In this document: one piece after another, positions 43,224-53,428 of the stretch
Layout of the letters: each line of letters opens with the position of its first letter
How positions within the stretch are numbered: position 1 is the stretch's first letter
NCBI GenBank assembly: GCA_027486765.1
Contig: JAIXOO010000328.1
Coordinates: 1 to 64,000 of the forward strand
Direction: 5' to 3'
Source of the DNA: Saprospiraceae bacterium
GTDB taxonomy: Bacteria; Bacteroidota; Bacteroidia; Chitinophagales; Saprospiraceae
Length of the DNA: 64,000 nt
Program-made: the position numbers and the translations under genes
Notes under the pieces: model-generated
Database searches by the model: none
Told to the model about the DNA's origin: nothing
The model's input: only the letters and a program-made list of their open reading frames with translations

Positions 43224-44588
43224 TTAAGATGATGCAATATTGCGTTTGAGTGCCCAGTACCTGAGCATTTGCCCCAGCAAGTGATTTTCCTGCTGCGGCG
43301 TCATTTGTTGATCAGCCCTGGCCTGGCCAATGACCGCAAAAACCAGCGAGGGTCTACTCCCTTTCATCCGGGCTACCTGCCCCTGCCAGCTTTGGTGCAG
43401 CTGGCGCAATTGTGCGGGTTGGCGATCTTCCAGCGGGAAAACCTCCTTGAGCTTTTTCCCTTGTAGTGCCTCGTTTTGGTGCTGTACCAGTAGCCCTACA
43501 AAAGCTGGAATCAGTGCCTCCAGGCGCTGGAAGCTTTGTACCTTGTCTGGGCCCGCCAAATGAATGGGGTACAAATTATCCCACAATTTGCGCAAGCGAA
43601 ACCATTGCTGATCGGGGTACAGCACCGCGCCAATGGCAATGCTCAGGCGTACCCTGATCCAGGGCGGTGGGTGCGGATCGTCTGCGTTTAGCCGAAACAC
43701 AAAGTAACTGGGCACACTCACCACGTTGATCAAACCCGTAGTGGCACCAATGCCCACCATGGCTACACTCCAGCAGTCGGATACAATTTCACCGATCCAG
43801 CGTTCGTACCAGTTCCAGAGGTCCTGATTGCTGGAATCTTTTCGGGCTTGTGCCTGCAAAGCCAGCCGTAAAGAGGACATCAGGTCCAGTAAATCCGCTC
43901 CTTGATGCCCCACTTCGTGCACCAGCGAGGAGGCAATTCCTGTTGAAATCATCCGTTCGCGAGGCACCCGAATCACGGCCACTGGATTGGATTTTCCTCC
44001 CGGCAAGCGGGTCCGGGCCTTGCGAATGGCTGCCCCATGCCCGCGGTCCAGGTAGGTGATCAGCGGTGGGGGCTGGTACAGGTCGGCGTTTAAGCGCAGA
44101 CTGTCTTCAGCCAGTGCATCCATCCCTGCCAGCCAAATGCCCGTATTGTGCTCGCTGCGCATCCCCAATACATCGGCGAAGATGTCGAGACTGTCCAACA
44201 ACCAGTTGAACTGGAGTTTGAGTAGGGCAAAAGCTTTTTGGGTTTTGGCCGCCCCCAACTCTGGGGCCTGGTTCAACATCCGAATGAATGCACGCAGCTT
44301 TTTTTCCATCTCGGCCACCCCATCGCCAATGGTTTGGTGTATGGCTTGTTGGGCTGCCTTGGAAATCCCCGCTGCGGGTACCATCGGCATCGTCAATCCA
44401 AAGGACTTGACTTGCGCCAAACGGGTCAGCAGGGCTTTGGACTCGCTGATCAAAAACTGACGGTGATCCACAAAACTTGCTCGCTCAGGGTGAAGACGCT
44501 GGCTTGCTTTGACCAATGCTGCCGACCTGGCCTTGAATATGGACGTCAGATCTGCGGAATTGGAGGACGGTATGGTTTGCCTGCGCAT
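43224..44588 (-). CDS. HExxH zinc metalloprotease-like protein
   Basis: 454 residues. The motif LVHEVGH (His224, Glu225, His228) followed by GEIVSD (Glu267 and Asp271, about 40 residues on) fits a gluzincin-type metal site. Before it, residues ~20-145 are helical. After it, the sequence includes hydrophobic helices (SVAMVGIGATTGLINV) and a basic end. No named family recognised beyond the zincin motif, and no signal peptide. It lies between the acidic glycine-zipper gene and the 691-residue unknown, 12 bases from the latter. Possible role: maturation of cluster proteins or effector activity. Confidence 0.65.
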   Translation of the reverse strand: MRRQTIPSSNSADLTSIFKARSAALVKASQRLHPERASFVDHRQFLISESKALLTRLAQVKSFGLTMPMVPAAGISKAAQQAIHQTIGDGVAEMEKKLRAFIRMLNQAPELGAAKTQKAFALLKLQFNWLLDSLDIFADVLGMRSEHNTGIWLAGMDALAEDSLRLNADLYQPPPLITYLDRGHGAAIRKARTRLPGGKSNPVAVIRVPRERMISTGIASSLVHEVGHQGADLLDLMSSLRLALQAQARKDSSNQDLWNWYERWIGEIVSDCWSVAMVGIGATTGLINVVSVPSYFVFRLNADDPHPPPWIRVRLSIAIGAVLYPDQQWFRLRKLWDNLYPIHLAGPDKVQSFQRLEALIPAFVGLLVQHQNEALQGKKLKEVFPLEDRQPAQLRQLHQSWQGQVARMKGSRPSLVFAVIGQARADQQMTPQQENHLLGQMLRYWALKRNIASS

Positions 44589-44625
44589 CGCTAAAGGTTT
44601 AAGCTAAGCATGAAGAGATATGGCA

Positions 44626-45372
44626 CTAGAGCCCCAACAGGATGATGCGATTGCCCTTGCGTACCCAGCGCCCGCTGGCAGTGATCGGGCCCCCTCTACC
44701 ATGTGATGGTTTTACGCCTGTTCCAGTACGATGGTCCCTTACCGGTATTTGTTTCAACATACCCGGCGCATGGCTGGCTGCGGCTTGTTTGAAGCCGATC
44801 TGAGTGGCTTGATCCAGCGGCATGCGTTGGGCGAGCTTCAAGGTGTTGCGGGTTGCCGCATCCCCAAAACGAACCACGCGTTTGGCCACTTCAAATTCCT
44901 GATCTTCTGGACTAAGCCCCTCCATCTCAATTTCAAAAAGATTGGAGATCATCGACCCGGCTTTGGTCCCCAGGCTTTTGCCCATTGGCCCTCCGAAGAA
45001 ACTTCCGGCCAATCCCCCCGCAATGGGTAGCGCGGTTTTGGCTACTTTTTTAAGGCCCTTACCAATGGCGTTTAGGGCACCTGGGGCAACCTTGTCAATG
45101 CCACTTTTGATTTTTCTGAAAAATTTCTTGAAAAACTCGTCCATTTCCTGATCATTGCTGACTTCCAGCAACTCAAAAGCAAACTCCGCCTCTTCTTCTT
45201 CACTCAGCGAACTACCGGATTCATAATCGTACTCATTGTCCATTTCGTAGTCCGACTCGTAATCCGATTCATAATCCGACTCGTAATCGGCTTCATTGTC
45301 CATCTCATAGTCGAATTCATCTTCGTAATCGAAGTTGTTCGCTTCCAGTGTGGTTCTATCCAGATCGTGCAT
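44626..45372 (-). CDS. Acidic Tyr/Asp-repeat protein with glycine-zipper segment
   Basis: 248 residues. The first ~55 residues are tandem acidic repeats of the type DYESDYESDYE, with near-repeat DNA at about 45230-45330. Next is a helical part with a glycine zipper (ALPIAGGLAGSFFGGPMGKS, about 110-135), a pattern of membrane-inserting or oligomer-forming helices. The conserved-looking tail (EVAKRVVRFGDAATRNT, then TASGRWVRKGNRIILLGL) completes it. Proteins with acidic-aromatic tails plus a glycine zipper occur in many bacteria next to peptidases, with unknown function; that is from memory, not checked. It sits alone between two gaps (37 bases to the metalloprotease gene, 490 bases to the giant gene). 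Confidence 0.6.
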   Translation of the reverse strand: MHDLDRTTLEANNFDYEDEFDYEMDNEADYESDYESDYESDYEMDNEYDYESGSSLSEEEEAEFAFELLEVSNDQEMDEFFKKFFRKIKSGIDKVAPGALNAIGKGLKKVAKTALPIAGGLAGSFFGGPMGKSLGTKAGSMISNLFEIEMEGLSPEDQEFEVAKRVVRFGDAATRNTLKLAQRMPLDQATQIGFKQAAASHAPGMLKQIPVRDHRTGTGVKPSHGRGGPITASGRWVRKGNRIILLGL

Positions 45373-45862
45373 GGCTTTAATTTTTTGTGAGTAAAAAAAT
45401 TATACGTTCACCATGCTTAAGGCAAGCGCTGTGCCAAATCTGATTTGCTGGTGTTTCAGCCTCTTTTTGCGAAAATTGTTTCGGATCACTTTTGGTACGC
45501 CCAACTCTGGCGAAAAAAAATTCGCTGCTTTATTGTAGCAAGATTTTCTGCTTTTCTCTTTAGATCATTGTCTCTCTCACACCCAAATCAACCCCGGCCT
45601 CCCATGGATTTATCCGTGGGAGGCCACCCTGCTGCCTCAACCCATGACTTTAGTCGTGGGAGTAGGAGGTGTGATCCGGTGAAAAAGTAGCCGCCCCTAC
45701 CACGCCCCCTCCACCAACCACCCCGCTCCCAAGGCAATCAGATTCCGCACCGCTGGTGCCTCATCAGGTGCCTCGTATCACCAATTTTGGGCTTCTTTAC
45801 AACTGAGCTTCGAAAAATGTCCTATTGGGGAATAGGGTTGCTCTGGGTCGACTTGTTAAGCA
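45373..45862. other. 490-base intergenic region inside the cluster
   Basis: It separates the 2517-residue giant from the acidic protein. It contains the paired hairpins at 45596-45660, a small GCGAA-A6-TTCGC stem near 45510, and otherwise non-coding sequence. Short open frames here lack coding character. No perfect TAnnTTTG box facing the acidic gene was found, so whether the last six genes have their own promoter is open. Confidence 0.5.
45596..45660. repeat. Pair of REP-like palindromes
   Basis: First hairpin: 14-base arms 45596-45609 and 45612-45625 (GGCCTCCCATGGAT with one wobble pair). Second: 9-base arms 45641-45649 and 45652-45660 (CCCATGACT/AGTCGTGGG). Both share the outer CCCAYG...CGTGGG and a TT loop, 15 bases apart. 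Such twin CCCAYGxxT hairpins are typical of REP elements moved by REP-associated (IS200/IS605-like) transposases; none is encoded in this window. Confidence 0.65.
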
Positions 45863-48800
45863 TTAAGTTACCACAAAAACATTAAAGACGACTCCATGCT
45901 CCATCGAAATCCCCGGAACCGAGTTGTAAACCGACCAGAATCCATCTTTGTATTTTCCGCCATTGGCCACTACATCGTCATACCATAAGGCGATCATGGA
46001 TGGATTATTGTGGCCTCTTAGTTTCGGTAACCAGGCTTGTGTAGCAAAAACCATTGCTTCCCGGTTGTGGTCCAGTTTCGGGTGACTCATAAAGGAAACA
46101 TTCCCATTGATGTTTTTCCCTGCGGCCTGATGAGCGAGCACCTCTATATTGCTCTGCTCCGCTCCGCTCAGCACCAAAACATTGAATCTGGCACCTTCCG
46201 TGATGCCGTGACTTGCCTCGTTAAAAACCCCATCAATGGGAGTGACCTGGTTAAAAATAAACCATCGCTCGTTTGTGAACGCAACTCCAATTTCGTGGTT
46301 GTTGCCTTGACCGTTGGTCAGGTTTTGTGTGACCATGAGGTGTACATCGGGCCGCCCATTCAATAATGGATGGTCTAAAAAAGTGCGGTTACTTTGTAAA
46401 GTATCCTTGGTTGCCACGTGGGTAAATACATTGGGGCAACCTTGCGGTGCGATCAGGATATTGAACCAGTAGGCGGGATTCATCGTGTTGGGTTGCCCCG
46501 ACTGGCTGGCAAGTTCCCACTTCGTTCCTCTGTACCGCACCCCAAAAAGGTTGCCGTTGTCCAATCCTTCATTCCGGTACCCATAATTGGAATTGGCAAA
46601 AATCAGGGCGTTCGGGTTGTTGTTCAGCAAGGGGTGATCCAGTGTGCAGGCGTTCACATTGGCATTAAAAGTAGTTCCCACCCGATGCCGGTAAGCGACA
46701 AAAGTAAAACGTTCATCCACGACCGGAGGCGGCGGAATAGGCAGCAGACCAGCTTGTTCTTCCAGCACAAAAACATTGAACATCCTGCCTTGCTCCATGG
46801 GATGACCGCTGAGGTTATTCACAGACCAATAGCCGTCTCTGTTGTGAACCCGATCTCCTGGGGCATCATACCCGAGAGCAGAAACGCTTCGGTTACCGAC
46901 CCCTCCGGTGTTCAGCCAGCTTTCCGTGAAAAACAGCTGGGCATCTGCTTTTCCGTTAATGCTGGCATGATCTATAAAGGTGATGTGCTGCCCGGCAGGA
47001 ATAATGTTGCCAGGAAGCGCCTGATGCTTAAAGGCGTTGATGCCCGGCACATTGTTGCCATCCATCACCAATACATTGAATTTTGCGTAAAGTGGAATGC
47101 CATTCAGGTCTTCATTGTATGGATCGCCACCGACTTCAATTTTGTTGAAAATAATCCACTGACCATGGTTCGGACTATAAGTGACCCCAATCTCCCGGTT
47201 GTTGTACTCCCCAAAACGCTGAGTGACCATAAGCAGCGCATCGGGCCGGTTGTTGGAAACCGGATGATCAACGTACGTGCGGTCCATGCTCAGGCTGGCA
47301 GCCATGGCCGTATGCACAAACACATGGGGGTTTTCTTCTGAAGTGGCCATCACCAGGAAACTGGCCCCCATCAGCATGGGCGTTGTCGGGTTCTGATTAA
47401 AAATTACCCAGCGTCCTTCCCGATACCAAACCCCAAACGTATGTGGGTTTTCCACGCCTCCACTTGCATCGCTCCATACCGGATTTACAAACAACACCGC
47501 TGCGGGGTTGCCGTTCAGTTGCGGATGGTCGAGTATCGTAATGGAAGGCATCGAAGTTGGTACATTCCCCGCAGTGGCCACATGCCGGAAGGCAATGAAA
47601 TTTTCTGGCTGTGGAGAAACCAATTCCAACTGCTCGATGGAATTGATCACGGTGCCATCGGCTGCCAGGATGTTAACCGCGCCGACGTCGCTCAATTCCA
47701 GTCGGCCACTCAATGCCTGAGCACCTGCATAACGAGCCGCCCACTGTATGGCGTTATTCGGGCCGTAAATGGCCAGTACTCCGTCGGCTTTCATCTCAAA
47801 GCGACCAGCGGGCTGGCCGTGGGTACCGGATGCCCAAAGGGCCTGGTTGTCGCGATTGCGATACTGCACCAGGTTGCCGTCGGCTTGATAGGTGAGCCGG
47901 AACTGGCGGTTGTTGGAGTAGAGGGATTGGTTGGGGAGGAGGGTATCGCCGGGTTGTATTTTGTCCTTGAGCATAAACCCATTGACGGTTCTTGTTTCCC
48001 AGATGATTTGCCGTTGTGGGTGCACTAAAGATAGATTGCCATCATCGCCTAACCGCATTGTACTACCTGCAAAAGCATCTCCCCAGGTGTCAGAAGACCA
48101 AATGGCGATATTTTCCCGGTTATAAATCACCAGGTTGCCATCTGTCTGTAAAGTGAATCGTGCTCCTGGCTGACCGGCGGTTTTTGATTGCCATAGGGTA
48201 ATACCATAACCCATCAACTCCAGGTTACCATTGGTTCGTAACGTCAATTGGTAATCGCCATTGGGCGATGCTATGCTTTCCCCGGCAGTCAGTGCCATTC
48301 CCGCTCGTTGAATCGTTTGGCTGATTCCACTGGTGACGGTAAAAATAGCTCTCCGTTGATCAGATGTAGTGCTTCCAACATCAAAACCATCCCCTAAACC
48401 AGTAAAGGGTTCGTAATTGAGATCAAAAGACATCGTATCTTCAAATGTATGGTAGGCTAAACCCTCAACGAGCACTAATGCGCGGGTTTTATCGCGGTTG
48501 GGTACGGCGTTCAGCTTTCGATTTGTGCCGCCGACAGTAATTGTACCGCTGACATGTATCCATTCAATAGGTTCCGGACTTTCTACCAATAGCATAAACT
48601 GTCCACTTGCGCCCAGCGGTATTTTGATGAATTCCATACGATTGGGCAATCCGCGTTGGGTCATATCCACCTCATGTATGGAACCATCCAAAGCCTGCAT
48701 ATTAAATTTGAAGGCCTCCTCTATGTGTATGTTGTACAAATTGTCAAATGCAATTGCAGCCTCTTCCTCCCATGCAGTTCTGTGGTTTACAGCCTCTTCG

Positions 48801-51800
48801 TATTGATTGATTGTTCTTAGATAGTCAGTAGGAGGATGAGTGTCAAATAACTGGCGATAAGCTATAATGCTATTCCTGTAGCCATCAAGGCCATTTTCAA
48901 TCAAGTATTGAATCTGGTTCAGTGAACCGTCACTCGGAAGCAAATTGACTGTTCCAATGGTGCGAACTTTTGTACTTACATCTTCAAGATGCTGTTTGAA
49001 ACTTGTATAGCGAGAGGTAGTGAATGATAAATCGTGTACTACCTTATATTCCTCGCCTTCTTTTATGGCAATTTCAGCAAAATAAAGCGTGTTGGGAGCC
49101 ATCCCGCTTGGTAAAGCAAAATCCGCTCTTGGTTCCATCACCGCAGGCGTTGGTGTGCCGCAGCCTCCTTGCCCAAGCGCGCGCAGATAGGCGCGCAGGC
49201 CGTACAACTGGAGCGGCCGTTCGCTATCAGGCCAGGTTGCGTCTGTCCATGTATTGACCACACCGTTTTCCTCTGGGCCAATGTATTTACCGTTTCGGTC
49301 GCGTATGCGCAGGTGCAAAGTGTTAGAATTATACAATTGAAGGACATATTGCTCATTAAAACTGATCTTCAATTTTTCTGAGAAATAATGATTCGCTGCC
49401 CCATGCTGCGGGAAAGTATCACTGATGTAGGTGCCTAGTTTGTTTACAGGGTTATCCCTATGCTTAAAGATTAAATCGTTTTCCGGGGTCGGGTCTAAGG
49501 CCAGGATACCGGGGCCTTTGTCAGTACGGAAAAATAGGTGATCTACCACCGATGTGTAAGCTGGATTGCCGTGGTTTGTAGCCGAGGTGTGGACCTCTAA
49601 GCGGTAGAACTTGTTTGGCTTGAGCACCAAAGGCTGCGTGGGTTGAATGGTGCGTGGTGCAGGAGGCAGGGTAGAATTGGGTTGAATTGAAGCCGCAAAC
49701 AAGACGGTACGCACATCATAACCCTGGAACATTAGGGATTGATAATGAGTCTGAGTGATATACATGATATTTATCAGCCAGAATGCTTTGTCCACACTCT
49801 CATTTTCTTCAATTTGCAAGTAACGAAACGGTCTGGGGGCTTGAACATCAATCAAAAAATATCCATTTGCTATTGTGTTGCCTTGGTTGTTTAATGGACT
49901 AATTGGAATATCAACACCATTATTCCCGATAGCTTTCAGACGTATATGGCCAAAATCATTTGCCTCAGCCAAATCAAACATCACGACTACGGAAACCATT
50001 ATTACGTCTTCCGGGAATACAATAGTGACATGTCTGGCGCGTAATGCTTGTAGTGTCTTATTGTCTTTGGGGTTGGCTGACGGAACCGTATAGGTGCCTA
50101 CCCGTGGCAGGTTGTTAATAGAGTACACATCAATCTCCCTTCCAATCATTTTATACCCTGCCTCATCCGGCTCCAGGATTGGCCCTCCGCGTTCATGGCC
50201 TTTCTGGGTTATTATCCACGCCTCTTGATGTTGAAATATGGCTGGCAATGCCTGTTGGCTGCTTGGCTCATCATACCAGTTGAGGTGATGAACTTCCAAT
50301 TGAACAGGGCGGCAGGGCGATTCGGTCTGCTCGTTTTGATAACTGTTGTTCCTGTCCAGAATGCTGGTACGCCAAAGTTCGATAATCGGCTCTTTGGCCT
50401 CTGCTCCATTCACAATGCTGCATATTTCAGCCGGTTTGTAGAACTGAAAACGAGCAGTATCGGATGGTGTCGCTTCATTGGTTGTAATGACGTCAATGCC
50501 ACTTTTGATGGGTGTCCGTGTCCATGAGCTACCATTATCACTTTCGTATAGTATCAGATCCTCCAGCTGATAGCGGAAAGAGCCATTACCCGCCACGTCA
50601 GGCGGTAGCCCTTGATCGGTGGCGCCAATTTGGTGCAACGATTTGGCAAATGTCAGTACCGGACGAGCATCTACGGGGACGTATGGTAGTTGAGCCAACT
50701 CCTCTGGCGATATTGCATTGTCCGGTTTGTAGAACAATTCAATATTGACATCGCTGGACTTGTGGTGCTTCATGTAGGCCAATTTCCGGACAGGGTCGGT
50801 CTCGGCTTTTGCCTCTAATGCTTTAAATAATGGATATATTGCTTTGGTATCTGCCGCTTGTTCCCAACGGAATTCCACTTCAAAATTAAAACTCGGCAAA
50901 GGCCAGAACAACTGGAAAGCCACCCGCGCTTTGCCATACACAAGATAAGGCTCTGGTACCTTTCCACCCAGCAGGGCTTCGAGCAACAGGCGCAATCCGA
51001 TGCCAAACACCGTCACCGCAAGGTCGGCAATCATCCGCAACTCGCCCGTCATCTGGAAGGGTTTGAAGAAGATGGCCGCATCCATGGAGATGCCCGCAAT
51101 GATGCGCAGCACTACCGGCCCGTAGGTTTCATTGATGTTTACCCCGACACTGGCCCCCAATTGCAGGGCCTTGGGGTCTATCATGAAATAGGTATTGGCT
51201 GTAAAGAGGTTTTTCAGGATTCTGGCCTGCAGGCGTTTGCTGACAGGCTCTTTGCGCCCGATGTAGATGTACCACTTGGAACTGTCGTTGAAATCAAAAA
51301 AGGCTTCGAGACCGCCTCCGATTTCAACAATGTCTTGCAGGTTGTACCGAACATCAATGTTGAGTTGGAACGTACCCGCACGGCCATCCAATACGGCCAG
51401 CAAGTAGAATGCGCCGTCTTCTTCCTTGTCGTCGCTGCGTTGTTTGAGCAGGTTGGCGCGGCCTTCCAGCATGATGACCGGCCCGGGTATCAACACCACC
51501 AGCATGGCGCCGAGGTTGAGTGTGGTGCCATCGTCGGGCAGGGTGCCGATTTTGACGCCTACGCCAAAAGCCAGGTTGTCGTTCATGGGCTGCCATTTGG
51601 CCAGACCCGTCATGTTGCGGGCTGGCTCAGCCACATACCACTCGTACCACTGCTGGGTTTCGGTTTTGGTGGGGGCCACATTAAGGCCAAACAAACCTTC
51701 GATGCCATACAGACCTGTACCCGTGCCGCCCATCGGAATGGCCGCAGGCAAAGTGGCAGACAACTGGATGTAAAACACCGTAAACTCCCGACCAGCAGCA

Positions 51801-53416
51801 TCTTTGGATTTGCCAATCATCAGGGTGCCCTCAATTTCCATTTTCAGGGCAATGAGCTTGAGTTTGACGTGGCCTTTGAAGCCGGTAAAGGCTTGGGAAG
51901 GAGTAGTCGCATTTGGTTCGGCCTCGTGATAACTGACGCTGCCGACAAATTCGAGGGTACCAGGGATTTTTAGTTCTACGCCGATGCCGCGGAGGGAGAC
52001 GTTCATTCCGGTTTCGGGCCTGTCTTTGAGCCAACTGAATTTCAAGCCCTCCACCGACCCTTTGATGGGAAGACCTTCCGACAACTGTATGCTGCCGGAC
52101 ACACCAATCCACTGCCTTTCGGCGAGGCCAGTGCCTTCGCTACCCATGCCAAATTGGCTTAGGCTCATCTTGAAGCCTTTGAAGTCGAGGGTAAGGGCGG
52201 TGGGGAGGTTGAGCCAGCCGCCGTCGAAGACCACCTCGCCGTTGGACTTAATGCCAAGTTTATTGATTTGCAGGGTCGGCCAGTTGAGTCCGCCAAGCAG
52301 CGGTGTTAAATTTCCCCGGAGACTTACAATGGATACCAGGTCGGAAATCTCAAATTTGATGCTTTGCAGATCAAATCGAAGAAGGCCGGGATTATTCAAC
52401 GTCAATATCCCAGCAGCATCCCCTACGGAAACGGCCACGCCCTCCGTTCCAATGGAAATGCCTACATCCAGCGGGTGTTCTAAAAACGGTAAAAAGATCG
52501 CGCCTTCTATATTACTTTGGGAAGGGATGGTATTTCTTAAGGTTATAGCTATGCTTTTTAATCCGCCGCTGATACCCAATACTGTTCCGCTGAGTTGACC
52601 TTGGTAGGTTTTGGTCGCTGCATCGAAAATCAAAGGCGAACTATAACTTATAGTTCCGAACACGCCGCCATCGCCTATGCCCAGATTATGGGCGTTAAAA
52701 TGGCCATCAAAGACATCAGGGAGGAATATATCCACATTTTCAAACAATACACCTTTCCACTGGTCAGGCGCCTGCTCCGGTTTGGTGCCTTTACCATCCA
52801 GGTTGACGAGCATCTGAATATTGGCCAAATAAATTGAGGTATCGCCTAGGCGGATTGGGTCGGCAATACTTAAACCTAATGGCGCATTAATATCCCACTG
52901 CCCGTTGGTAGTAAAGGCTATATTAAAACGGCCGATTTGAACCGTCAAATCAACTTCTGGTGTGGCGAGAGAAAACACGGAAGTCCCATCAGCCTGTATT
53001 TCCCTTCTGCATATTTTTATTATGTCTTTTGAAATAATTAAATTGAAGAAGATAGCAGCGGCAATCCGGAAGTTGTTGTCATTAAAACGGGTTACCTCAA
53101 TCTCAAAGGTGCTTGCATCCCTTCCCAATTGGATGGCCAGCGCAATTTTATCTTCGAGCAGGTTTATTCTGGGCACAGGGCCTTCTCCCGGCAAATCGAA
53201 AACTAATCTATGAATGGTATGTGGATTACCAATAGATTTACGATACACAATTGTTTCCTGTTGGCCAGTTTCATCATCAATACCTATTTCTGTTATATCA
53301 TCAAAACTTTCTTCTGAATTTAGAACAGTAGTATAGATATTGCTCAAAAGGATGCTTTCCGTATTTTGCAAAAGTCCTCTAAAAGACGGAAATAAATCAC
53401 TTATTGTATGTGCCAT
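45863..53416 (-). CDS. Giant DUF6603-like protein with B-lectin and C-terminal repeat domains
   Basis: 2517 residues, no signal peptide. Residues ~1-880 are long repetitive beta-strands with the DUF6603 look (GTGLYGIEGLFGLNVAP, VSVGDAAGILTLNNPG). About 950-1660 contain beta-sandwich-like segments with Pro-rich loops. About 1705-1915 are two tandem B-type (bulb mannose-binding) lectin domains with the sugar motif QxDGNLVxY (TLQTDGNLVIY, TYQADGNLVQY). About 1935-2517 hold six ~95-residue repeats (core LDHPxxNxxPDAxLxVTQ, ending FNVLV) resembling DUF7452. The protein is 12 bases downstream of the 516-residue unknown. Likely a carbohydrate-binding adhesive or scaffold protein; how it leaves the cell is not evident. 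Domain names are from motif memory. Confidence 0.7.
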   Translation of the reverse strand: MAHTISDLFPSFRGLLQNTESILLSNIYTTVLNSEESFDDITEIGIDDETGQQETIVYRKSIGNPHTIHRLVFDLPGEGPVPRINLLEDKIALAIQLGRDASTFEIEVTRFNDNNFRIAAAIFFNLIISKDIIKICRREIQADGTSVFSLATPEVDLTVQIGRFNIAFTTNGQWDINAPLGLSIADPIRLGDTSIYLANIQMLVNLDGKGTKPEQAPDQWKGVLFENVDIFLPDVFDGHFNAHNLGIGDGGVFGTISYSSPLIFDAATKTYQGQLSGTVLGISGGLKSIAITLRNTIPSQSNIEGAIFLPFLEHPLDVGISIGTEGVAVSVGDAAGILTLNNPGLLRFDLQSIKFEISDLVSIVSLRGNLTPLLGGLNWPTLQINKLGIKSNGEVVFDGGWLNLPTALTLDFKGFKMSLSQFGMGSEGTGLAERQWIGVSGSIQLSEGLPIKGSVEGLKFSWLKDRPETGMNVSLRGIGVELKIPGTLEFVGSVSYHEAEPNATTPSQAFTGFKGHVKLKLIALKMEIEGTLMIGKSKDAAGREFTVFYIQLSATLPAAIPMGGTGTGLYGIEGLFGLNVAPTKTETQQWYEWYVAEPARNMTGLAKWQPMNDNLAFGVGVKIGTLPDDGTTLNLGAMLVVLIPGPVIMLEGRANLLKQRSDDKEEDGAFYLLAVLDGRAGTFQLNIDVRYNLQDIVEIGGGLEAFFDFNDSSKWYIYIGRKEPVSKRLQARILKNLFTANTYFMIDPKALQLGASVGVNINETYGPVVLRIIAGISMDAAIFFKPFQMTGELRMIADLAVTVFGIGLRLLLEALLGGKVPEPYLVYGKARVAFQLFWPLPSFNFEVEFRWEQAADTKAIYPLFKALEAKAETDPVRKLAYMKHHKSSDVNIELFYKPDNAISPEELAQLPYVPVDARPVLTFAKSLHQIGATDQGLPPDVAGNGSFRYQLEDLILYESDNGSSWTRTPIKSGIDVITTNEATPSDTARFQFYKPAEICSIVNGAEAKEPIIELWRTSILDRNNSYQNEQTESPCRPVQLEVHHLNWYDEPSSQQALPAIFQHQEAWIITQKGHERGGPILEPDEAGYKMIGREIDVYSINNLPRVGTYTVPSANPKDNKTLQALRARHVTIVFPEDVIMVSVVVMFDLAEANDFGHIRLKAIGNNGVDIPISPLNNQGNTIANGYFLIDVQAPRPFRYLQIEENESVDKAFWLINIMYITQTHYQSLMFQGYDVRTVLFAASIQPNSTLPPAPRTIQPTQPLVLKPNKFYRLEVHTSATNHGNPAYTSVVDHLFFRTDKGPGILALDPTPENDLIFKHRDNPVNKLGTYISDTFPQHGAANHYFSEKLKISFNEQYVLQLYNSNTLHLRIRDRNGKYIGPEENGVVNTWTDATWPDSERPLQLYGLRAYLRALGQGGCGTPTPAVMEPRADFALPSGMAPNTLYFAEIAIKEGEEYKVVHDLSFTTSRYTSFKQHLEDVSTKVRTIGTVNLLPSDGSLNQIQYLIENGLDGYRNSIIAYRQLFDTHPPTDYLRTINQYEEAVNHRTAWEEEAAIAFDNLYNIHIEEAFKFNMQALDGSIHEVDMTQRGLPNRMEFIKIPLGASGQFMLLVESPEPIEWIHVSGTITVGGTNRKLNAVPNRDKTRALVLVEGLAYHTFEDTMSFDLNYEPFTGLGDGFDVGSTTSDQRRAIFTVTSGISQTIQRAGMALTAGESIASPNGDYQLTLRTNGNLELMGYGITLWQSKTAGQPGARFTLQTDGNLVIYNRENIAIWSSDTWGDAFAGSTMRLGDDGNLSLVHPQRQIIWETRTVNGFMLKDKIQPGDTLLPNQSLYSNNRQFRLTYQADGNLVQYRNRDNQALWASGTHGQPAGRFEMKADGVLAIYGPNNAIQWAARYAGAQALSGRLELSDVGAVNILAADGTVINSIEQLELVSPQPENFIAFRHVATAGNVPTSMPSITILDHPQLNGNPAAVLFVNPVWSDASGGVENPHTFGVWYREGRWVIFNQNPTTPMLMGASFLVMATSEENPHVFVHTAMAASLSMDRTYVDHPVSNNRPDALLMVTQRFGEYNNREIGVTYSPNHGQWIIFNKIEVGGDPYNEDLNGIPLYAKFNVLVMDGNNVPGINAFKHQALPGNIIPAGQHITFIDHASINGKADAQLFFTESWLNTGGVGNRSVSALGYDAPGDRVHNRDGYWSVNNLSGHPMEQGRMFNVFVLEEQAGLLPIPPPPVVDERFTFVAYRHRVGTTFNANVNACTLDHPLLNNNPNALIFANSNYGYRNEGLDNGNLFGVRYRGTKWELASQSGQPNTMNPAYWFNILIAPQGCPNVFTHVATKDTLQSNRTFLDHPLLNGRPDVHLMVTQNLTNGQGNNHEIGVAFTNERWFIFNQVTPIDGVFNEASHGITEGARFNVLVLSGAEQSNIEVLAHQAAGKNINGNVSFMSHPKLDHNREAMVFATQAWLPKLRGHNNPSMIALWYDDVVANGGKYKDGFWSVYNSVPGISMEHGVVFNVFVVT

Positions 53417-53428
53417 TGGAAATGAAAT

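Noticed and set aside
45505-45530. GCGAA-A6-TTCGC hairpin as intrinsic terminator
   Set aside because: The stem is only five pairs with a homopolymer loop; too weak to call.
50858-51973. 371-residue plus-strand open frame opposite the giant gene
   Set aside because: It is His/Gln-rich, lacks domain signals and lies wholly antisense to a well-supported coding region.
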